Below, piece by piece: positions 1 through 9,100 of a stretch of DNA of 14,073 bases (within the stretch, counting starts at the first letter, position 1; every line of letters starts with the position of its first letter). This DNA comes from Parachlorella kessleri (lineage: Eukaryota; Chlorophyta; Trebouxiophyceae; Chlorellales; Chlorellaceae): assembly GCA_001598975.1 (NCBI GenBank), contig BBXU01000581.1, positions 1 through 14,073 of the forward strand, given 5' to 3'. The notes beneath the pieces were generated by a model. It did no database searches and had not been told where the DNA came from. It worked only from the letters and a program-made list of their open reading frames with translations. A program made the translations under genes and the position numbers.

Positions 1-85
1 CACAGGCGCAGCGTGCGACTTGCCAGGCCTTCACCCTGTCCGCTCCGCCCAGCCAGCCAGCCTTGCGCTGCCTTGCCCGTCGTGA

Positions 86-135
86 CCCCCCCCCCCCCAC
101 CACACACACGCCACCACACACACACGCCACCCACC
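86..135. repeat. C13 run and CA-rich simple repeat in the last visible intron
   Basis: C13 at 86-98 followed by CACCACACACACGCCACC-type repeats up to the exon 33 donor. On the transcribed strand this is a GT/GGT-rich stretch right after the donor. Confidence 0.9.
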
Positions 136-3100
136 TGCGCCAGTACATCCTGAAGAAGCGCTGCAGGTTGACCAGGAACTGCGTGGGCGCGGAGGCCACA
201 TGCAACTCGCTGTAGTCCAGGGGCTTGGCGTCGGCGGCCGGCTTGTGGCGCTCTTCCATCACACCCAGCATTTCCCTGCACTCACACCCCCCCAGGTTTT
301 TTCCAGGTGTGTTTCGAGGCCGCCCCAGGGGTTGGGGGTTGGCCAGCAGGAGAAGCATGCAGGCTGCGCCTGTGTGGGGAGGAAAAGGCGGCGGGCAGCC
401 CCGGGACATGGCAGGCCAAACAGCTCCCCTACGACCGCCTTCCTGCTATGCTAGACTGGCAAGCCTGCCAGGCTTGCCATCAGGTGCCCTGTGAGGCTTG
501 CACCCCAGAGTCCTCCGTCCCGCAGCTTCCAGGGCATGCACCTCAAATACCTGGTGCATACCTGGTGCACCAGCTTCGCCATACATCACGATCAACAGGT
601 TGCAGCTTGCGCGACCCAGCGGCAACAAGCCAGCAACCACCAGTGGCGGCCACCGAGTTCCTGCTCCCCTCCGCACAGCCCCCCCCCCCTACCTACCCAC
701 CCCCATTCCATCAAGCATTCACCTGGCCAGGTCGCTCTTGCCGTACACCTCGCTGAGGTCCAGCCCCAGCTCCGCCTCGTGGCCAGGGTTGCTGATCTCC
801 AGCATCCTGCTCAACCGCCACCCCCAGGCAACCCACTCAGACCCTTCTCTTGCAGCAACCCTTTTCTATGTGCACTGTTTCAGGCTTGACATGCAAGTGC
901 TGCAGGCCGCTGATGCGTGCAATCAACTCCGACGGCCTCTGAATGTATCATCATGTGCAAGAGCCACGCGCAAATCCGCCTCAACCACCATCAGAATCAA
1001 GGGACCTTGCAATCCTCAAGCAGCTTACCAGGTAGCAGCATTCTCCCTGCACGGCAGTCAGAAGGGCCAGTAAGAATCTGCTTCACTGCCAACTATCCCA
1101 CAGTGCCCCGTTGCCAAGCATGCCGATGCACTGCCTCTTCCGGCCAGGCCACACATAACCAAAGGCAAAGCCCAGAAGACACAGCACACACTGCACGCGA
1201 AGAGGTAGCAAACGCGACAGCTACCCGCAGCTCAATTGTAACAGAGTCCTAATCCCTAGGTAAGGCTGTACCCCTGCCGCCTGGTGCACCACAGCAAGCC
1301 CAGTAGCCCCCACCCCACCTACCGTGGCTTGATGGGCGCCACGCCCTGTATGCCCTGGAAGTAGTCGATGAGCCGCTGGCTGTGATCGCCGATGGGCCCA
1401 AAGTAGATTGTGCGCCCGCCCGGCTTGAGCAGCAGCAGCTCATCAAAGGCCTGCAGCCCCAGGCAGGAAGGCAGGCGGCCATCAGCCACAAAATGGGGCA
1501 GAGCAGAGCGCGTACTGCCTGGCTGGCCAAGCCCCCCGCGGGCTACTCAGCCCTGATACGCGGAAGTTCAGGCGCTTTGTGCCCTTTATCGGTGCACAGA
1601 GGCAACCCAGTTGGTAAAAGCATGGCAGACACGGACCATCCAGGCTCTCACCCACCTCAAAGATGTCGATGGACGGCTGGTGGATCCTGCAAGGCGGCAG
1701 GCACACCATTACACCATAAACGCTGTAGCCTGCCATACTATCAGGTGTGATACTACGCTGTGAGCAGCCCACGCTGAACGCACAAGCTTGCAGGCTGCGA
1801 GCGCAGTGTGATGGTCACCGCATACAGCACCCCTCAGGCTGACAGAGCGCATCTCGCCACCTATCCAAGAAGCCCAACCCCCACACCACATACACAAATA
1901 TCCCCCCCATGGGCGCACACGTGCACTGCGCCTTAACAAGGGGCAGCAATTGCATGCCAGGCAGCCAGCCAGCCACTTACGTGCACACTACGGTCCGCCC
2001 CGTGTCCACGGTGTTCCTCACAGCGCTCATCACAATGCCGGCCGCGCGGGCATCCAGGCCGGAGGTGGGCTCATCCTGCACCAGCAGCCGCAGCCTGACA
2101 CGCTTGCAACCGCCACCCTGCCCCCCTGGCATCGGCAATGTGGGGTGCCGCCTGGTCGGAAGCGGCACTGGCCGGCATGCAGCATTGGGTCGAAGCACAC
2201 AGCAGCGCAGGAGGCGCGGGTAGTGACAGCTACCGTCAGCAAGGCAGCCAGGCAACAATGAGTCAGCCAGTAGTCACCATGAAGACAATGGATGGGTTAG
2301 CCACCAGCTCCACCGCCATGGTCAGCCGCTTGCGCTGCTCTACAGACAGCCCCGACACGCCCGGCACCCCCACGTAGGCGTGCCGCAGTCGGTTCAGCTC
2401 CACCACCGACATCATCTGCACTCAGGAGCAGCAGCAGCAGCAGCGGCAGCAGGGGGGTCAGTCCACCTCCACCAGAAGCGGAGGGGTGCTGTGTGAGCGG
2501 AAAAGTGGCATGCTGCCCTCAGGACCTGACTGGCTCAACCACCCTCTGCCGGGCATGCGGTAACGAGTGTATGGAGCAGCTGCACTTACAGCAACACTCA
2601 AGGCAGTGCTGGCCAGTGCGCGGCCCATACGGGAAGACACCCCAAATACCACCACCTGCATCTGCAAACCGCCAGCTGCCCGGCAGTGCGGCGGCGGCTG
2701 CCCACCTGGCTGCCCCCTAGCCACCCTTGCTTCCTCCCGGCCACCCTTGCCCAGCGCCAGCCACCCTTGCTTATACCAGCCATGAGTCTGGCCCTGGCTT
2801 GTAGCCACCCACCTCCTCCACAAACTGCTTGCGCGTGTTGACGTCCACGGTGGTGGGCAGGCGCAGCCGCGCGCTGAAGTGGCACGCCTCCTCCACCGTG
2901 GTCTGGGGCAGGTGGATGTCCGTCTGCTCCACATACCTGTAGCACACACCATGGACAGTGAGTGAGAGGGCCTGAATCCTGCTCTCCAGTTTCAGGCGCC
3001 CTGAGGTCGTCGCGGCTGAGGCACTCGAGGTTTGGCAGCCCACCAAAGCCAGTAGGAGCCATAGGGGCCACCCTTACGAGTGCTGGCCGCACTGGTCCCG

Positions 3101-6100
3101 CCCACCCACCACACCACACCACACCACACGGCCAGTCAGGCACAACCCTCCCGCGGCACATAGCAACAGGCCCTAGGCACACGGTGGGCACTCAACGCAG
3201 GGAGTTCAACTCGAATTCTCACAGGGGCCCCCTGCTGCGCCTGCCCCGCCTGCCTGGCTGGCCTGCTCACCCCATGACGCGTGCAAAGGTCTTCTGGTCC
3301 TTGGGGAAGCCGTTGACGTTCACCTCCCCCGTGATGGCACCCCCCGTCTTGCGCCCCGCCAACACATCCATCAGGGTGGTTTTGCCTGCAGCAATACAGA
3401 GTCAATGGTCGGTGCAAGGGGGTCTCAAGCCCCCCAGGATACATAAGCCCACAGAATGTGCAGTTAAATACGAGTTACGACAGTGACACCATACCCGCAC
3501 GAGCCCCCCCACACGCGCAAGTGCCAAGGGTCTGTTGCGCGCTGGGGTGCCACTCACTGCGTTCGGGATACATCCACGCAGGCAAGTCCAGCAGCCCTCT
3601 GAGCCCGCAGATATACACCCCCCCCCTCTCGAAACCGGCGCCCAGCCTGGCCAGCGCACGCAGGACACGCCTCTGAACCGTAAGGCTCTTACTAGCAATC
3701 CTCACTGCTGGAAACGTTGTTGTTGCTCAGAGGCGGACAAGTACAGCAAGTCCAAGGCAGCCTTCAAGATGCATCAAGCAGGCTAAAAGCTAATGCTTGC
3801 AACAGAGCAACCCTAGGTGGAGTAGCGACTGTCCCACGGTGCCAGGTGACAAGGCAAGACACCTCATCAACCTAGGCTACATATCCTCCTGTGCCCACTG
3901 CCAGGCCTCCTGCTCCCGCCGCTTCAGCTCATTCTGCATCCTGAACATCTTTTGCTCAAAACCATTGCTGCGGTCCACCCCATCCCAGTGCCGGCCGGGC
4001 TTGATGCCATAGCGGTTGGGCGGGGGCCCCACGCCGCGGCGTAGCCAGCTGTGGGGCGGCACCTCCTGAGGCACGATGAACCCCGACATCTTCAGCCGCT
4101 CCCCCCCCCACCCACACACACCCACCCACACATTCTTCTATATATCTATATATCCCCACCTGCTCCGCTGGCGCCCATGAGGGCTGTCAGCACCCCTGGC
4201 CGGAACACCCCACTGATGGCCTTGAGCAGCCGCAGCTGGCCCGCGTGGGGCCCCTCCCCGCCCACATCCGCACGCGACCGGTCCGCATCCTGCACACATC
4301 CATCACCAACTAGTTGGTCCATCTACCACCGGTACTGCACAACTTGAAAAGCAAAGCGGTGGGGGCGCCATTTCCAACGGCTGCTCCTTCAAGCCCTACA
4401 CCACACCTTCCCTGGTACGGGTATGTGCACAGCTTGCCCCGCAGCCCAGGCTGGACGGTAAGCCAAGCTTGCTATGCACCCCGGAACCAAGAATTGCACA
4501 CACCCGGCACATGGACGGGCTTCCTACCCAACATGCATGGGAAACCCAATCGACCAGTGTTGCTGGGCAGCAACGGCCACGGATGCAGCCCTCTTAGTTA
4601 GTGCCAAAGGCAACCCACCTTGGGGAGCGGTACACTGTATGTGACATCCTTGAATGTCATCGCTAGCGGGTCGTAAGGGATGGCGGTACGCTGGCGATAC
4701 CCGTGCGCCTGCTGCTGCGAGAAGGACGCACGCTGGCTGGCACGCAGGATGAAGCTGCCGCGCTGCACCCTGCAATACAGGGTGGGCAGCTGCCGGGTTG
4801 CCGCGCCAGGCGAAACATGCCGGAGGCTCCAGCTCTTCAGGTGTCTGACCAGCCATTGATGTACCGGCGGGCGCATACATTGCAAACTTATAACCACTGC
4901 ATTAACCATATGGTCAGCCATAAGAGAAGGTTACCTCCCACAGAACACAAACCCAACCTGACGCTGCAAATAACATCATGATTTTTCCGTTACACCCCCC
5001 CCCCCACCACCACCACTAGCTCACCACTCTGTGTCGGGCCCGTAGGGCAGCACAGCGGAATCGGCCCGCGACACCAACTCAATCGCGCCAACTGTCGCTC
5101 CCGACTTGGCTGCCGCCTTGGACGCCAGCACAATCTCACCACCGCCGACGGTGGGTGCTGCTGCTGCACCTGCACCTGCTCCCGCGCCAACAGGCTCCCA
5201 GTAGGTGTCGGTCGTCCCGGGCAGGGGGCGGGGGTTAGGCACCGGCGTAGTCGCGGGTGACTGAGGGCTGGCGGGGGTGCGAGGCGTGTCGGCACTCGCA
5301 CTCTCCTCCCCACCAGACCCGCCACTGCCGGCAACTAGCGGCAGCCCATCCTCGGGGTTGGGCACTGGGTACGCCTCTACCACCCTGCCCCCAGGGTTGG
5401 GGACTTTTGGGGAGGTAGCCTTCTTGGCCTCCACGTCTGGCCGCACGCGGGTGTCAGTGACGGAGGGGGCACGGGGGGGCACGAGACATCTGGAACTCTT
5501 CCAGCAGCTCGGGGCTGATCACACCAGGTGCGTGGGGAGCTGCAGGGAAGCCACGCAAGCGAGGCGGGGGGGTTGATACGATCTGATCATTTGGGTCAGC
5601 GACGACTAGGTACGGTGCAGGCACATGGCCCGATCCCATGTGGGGCGGGGGGGGGGGGGGGTCGGCGCTGGCTAGGGAGCAGCCAAATGGGTGGAGGCAG
5701 GGCAGGGTGCTGCACAGGCCAGCATAGTCAAAAGTAATAACAAGCAGGCACCCACGACAAGTGTCTTAGCCGCATACAAAGAAACTTTATTAGAACTTTC
5801 CAAGTCCCAACAAGGGTCGCATGTGTACTGGTTCGAAACGTGGGTGTGTGACTGTTCCATCTCCAGACTGCAGTCAATGCACCGCCCACCCCTGCCAATA
5901 AGGGCGGGTCAGCCCCCGCTCCCACCTGGCAGGAAGGTGGCCCCTGCCACAAAGGCCAGCACGTTGATGATGGTGGATGCGATGATGAAGCCCACAGCAG
6001 CCCACACCCACCAGTAGGCCGTGGGGAACCCCCTGCAACATAACCTCATCCATGGGTCGATCTTGCCACACGTGCTGCTTACAGCTGGCTGCTTGGCGCA

Positions 6101-9100
6101 GTCATATACCTAGGGCCCGCCAGTCCTGGGGAAGTTGCCCGTAACCTTTGGCGGGGTCGTGCAAGACTATAAGGAGCGGCGGGACTTATCTTTATCTGGG
6201 GATGTCAAAAGGGAACCCACCTAGCATTGGGCGGCTCTCTCAGCGCAACCCAGCCCTTGTAGAAGGATGCAAGCTGTAACCATTCCATGGCTCCCAGACC
6301 CAACATCACTCGCCAACAGCTCCTCCTACATCCGCCAACCCCAAGCCCGTGCGCCCCCCCCCCTCTTCTCCCCCCTACCTGAAGCCCAGCACGTCGTCGC
6401 CCAGGGAGCTGCTTGGGTCGGCGGGGTTGGGCTTCTGCCAGTGCCCGGCAGTGAATTCGTTGATGGCCAGGGCACGCGTGACCCACCCAAACGGATTTGC
6501 CCAGTACGCCTGGCAAGCACACATGGGATTTAGTGTGTCCAGCAGCCCAGACCAGCGATGATGCAACTTGCTGATAACGTCTGTAACAAAGTGCAGGGGG
6601 CACCTATCCAGCCCTCACAACTGCTCCTTGGCTTCTTCCAAACAGCTGCGCAGGCATGACACAGCTAGCTAGTGGCAGGCATGGCAGGGTGGCAGGCACG
6701 GAATGCGGTGGCACCCACACCACCAGCAGGCAAGAAGGTATTTCAACTCTGACACCAGTTTCTACACGGCAAGGTTGGAGAGCGGGGTCCTGCTCACCCC
6801 GATCCACCACCTGCAGAGCAGCGCAAGATACTCCTTAAGTGCAATTTTTAGTGAACACCAGACCTTCTCAAGCAGGGGATAGCAAGCAGCACCATATGCA
6901 ACAAAGAAGTCACTGGGGGTGGGTAACTGGTTAGGCACCCTGTCAAGTCAGCAAGGTGACAGAAAGAGACTCACGGTGGGATGTCCAGCCTGTTGAGTAC
7001 AAAGCCACCCGTGTTGACTGCAGGCAACAGTGTAGTCACCTCAGCAAGCACGGTCTCAAGCCCTGGGTGTGCCATGGCAACGCTACATGGCAAGATCATG
7101 CTGCCTCCCAAAGCGTCCCCAACGGAATGCGCAAGCACCTCCCCACCTCTGCCAGCCGCTGCCAGGCTATGTGCAACCCCATGCCGCCAGCCAGGATACA
7201 ACTGTTCTTGAGGCGTGGCACTACCGCCGCTACGCATCCACCCGTCCAGGGCTTCCTCGGCACCACAGGCAGCAAGCCAGCCCGGCCCCCAGTGCTCAAG
7301 CACGGGGTAGTGCCTATCACGGTGTCACACTCACAGAAGACGAGCATGAAGAAGGAGCCAAAGGCGGTGGCCACTGTGTCGTTGCGGCACACCATGGCGA
7401 TGGTCTGGAACAGGCTGGTGCTCCAGATGTTTTGCAGGAACAGGAGGAACCAGAACATGAGCACCCTGCGGGCAAGGCAGGCAGGCGGGCAGCTGGCAGG
7501 GTGACGGGTGTGACAGGAGGGCATCAGGGTCGGCCCACGGCCACGGCGACCCCCTGCCGGCTCCCAGCAGCATGCCCAGCAACCTGCCTCGTACCGCCAC
7601 ACTCTCGCTGCCACCTCTGGCGCTGCTGCGCAAACCCCACACCAGGTGCAGCAGGTGTGGACTTTTTCTGCACCCAGGCCCTGCATGCACGTACTAGCCA
7701 GGAGCGCGTAAGAACAGCTATTAAGAGCCTCCACACCTGACGGTCCCTGAGAAGCCCACGATGAAGTAGACGATGTAGGTCCACAGCGTGGCCTCCACCA
7801 GACCAAACGGCACGCGCAGCAAAAAGGCCGGCACTGCAAAGCACCAGCCCGGGTAGAACCTGCAGGGAGTAGAGGCCGGAGCAGGGTTGAAGGAAGGCCC
7901 CGACGCAACCAGCACATTGCCTCAGCTGCTAGCTCGATCCACTCGTCCATGGCACATACATTCGCAGCAGGGGCGTCTGCAGCAGGGGCGTCTAAGAGCC
8001 GGATGCCCCACCACCAGAGATCCTGGCAACCAATCCAGAGCCCATCAGAGAAGACTTCTGCCGACTTCCTCAAGCAAGGCGCTTACCGTATGTCTCGCTG
8101 CCGGAAGAAGACAGCTAGCCTCTCAATCAGCAGATGCATCTCCGCCAGACCACCGAGGAGCATGTACCTGCACACAGTTTCAGCAACAGTCAGGCCTAGG
8201 TGTAGCGGCCGCCCGGGTCCGGTGCCCCTCACACATCTCATTTCTCCCACTCGACCAGCTCATGAGTCAGCCCAGCCCCCAGTGCGTGGGCACAGGCAGG
8301 GAGGGCAGACTTACAGCTGGCTGTAGAAGAGGACCCCCATGAAGAGGTTGCCTGCAAGCAGCGGCAAGAGAGTCAACCATTGACAAACCTAGGGTGTGGT
8401 GTGGCACTTGCATGCCCCAGCGCGACGCCACGATCACCAACACCCCCTGGCAACACTGTGCATGACGAGCCCTCCCTACGCTGCTGGCCAGGCAGGCAGG
8501 GCACGGTAGACAGGGGACGGCCCAGACCGACACGAGTCCTCCAACTCCGGGGCTGCCCCGGATACATCTAAAAACACACAGCAACCAATGCGCCCCCCCG
8601 GGCGCAGCCATCCTGCCACTGTGCCTCACCGTCGTCCACAGTGTTCTTGTCCGCCCGCCAGAAGAGCGTTGCCACCACAAAGGCCATCAGGGCCACCTGC
8701 ACGGCACGGGTATAAAACTAAATATACATTTTTTCATTATACTCTTCATACTCTTCATACTCTAAATTTACATTTTTTTCATTATACTCTTGGCTTTATG
8801 CTTCTCCTTTCTCCATTCTTCCTCCTCCCCCACTGTTTGCCACCGCTGCACCGCCCCCCCTGCCCACACCGCGCCCCCTGCCCAGGCAACCCGCTCCGCA
8901 ACGGCACCCAGCTGTTCAGACCACAGACTGTGCGAGCACGTGCCAGCGGCAGACACAGTACATACCATGTGGGGCCTCACCCAGCCCAGCCCAAGCCAGG
9001 CGCCCGCCCACCTGGAAGATGCGGAAGATGGCAAAGAACTTGGTTCGCTGGGTCAGCGTCCACACGCGGCGGAAGTTGGCCCGCAGCAGCTCGCCGTAGT

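Larger units (their letters stand above)
135..1046 (-). other. Exons 31-33: bridge from NBD2 toward TMD2, truncated by the window
   Basis: Exon 31 (1046-1029, only 18 nt) encodes ENAAT plus split codons, so that exons 30-32 read PIKPRENAATWMLEIS. This matches the PDR motif NPATWMLEVT with Ala in place of Pro. Exon 32 (806-723) gives [15 protein letters not shown]. Exon 33 (275-135) gives [18 protein letters not shown] and RFFRMYWR, the amphipathic run before the first TMD2 span. The donor after 135 is GTGGGT. The remaining 134 bases show no recognisable coding block and contain a C13 run and CA repeats, so TMD2 must start further on, outside the window. Confidence 0.85.
1323..4769 (-). other. 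Exons 23-30: second nucleotide-binding domain (NBD2)
   Basis: Exon 23 ends with [20 protein letters not shown], the standard start of PDR NBD2. Exons 24/25 form Walker [21 protein letters not shown], with the 774-nt intron 3386-4159 splitting it after GASGAG. Exon 26 has the Q-loop [18 protein letters not shown]. Exon 27 has the divergent signature [12 protein letters not shown] and the start of Walker B (SIVFM), and exon 28 continues with [12 protein letters not shown]. Exon 29 (31 nt) gives the H-loop [11 protein letters not shown] with its His. Exon 30 gives [18 protein letters not shown]. All catalytic residues are present. The signature is LSVEQ rather than LSGGQ, as is common in NBD2 of this family, while NBD1 has ISGGQ. 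Confidence 0.93.

Noticed and set aside
457..479. Rho-independent terminator or RNA gene
   Set aside because: The hairpin has no U tract and lies in an intron of a eukaryotic gene; no tRNA or rRNA features are seen.
498..1073. Long plus-strand open frames (also 7069-7740 and 8588-9211)
   Set aside because: They run antisense to transporter exons and introns, are rich in Pro/Ala/Arg/Ser from GC-rich sequence, and show no domain pattern.
3386..3876. Retrocopy hallmarks (poly(A) tail, target-site duplication) downstream of the BUD13 fragment
   Set aside because: No A-rich tail was found. The nearby cctaggttg and cctagggttg similarity is too short to call a duplication.
5437..5482. A 46-nt mini-intron to explain the frame change in exon 22
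   Set aside because: It is phase-compatible but far shorter than every other intron here and has a weak GTGCCC donor. A homopolymer miscount is simpler. Kept only as an alternative.
7096..8073. A 325-codon minus-strand open frame
   Set aside because: Only its middle part (exon 16, 7465-7335) matches the transporter. The rest runs through introns with splice sites and has no family resemblance, so it is chance openness in GC-rich DNA.
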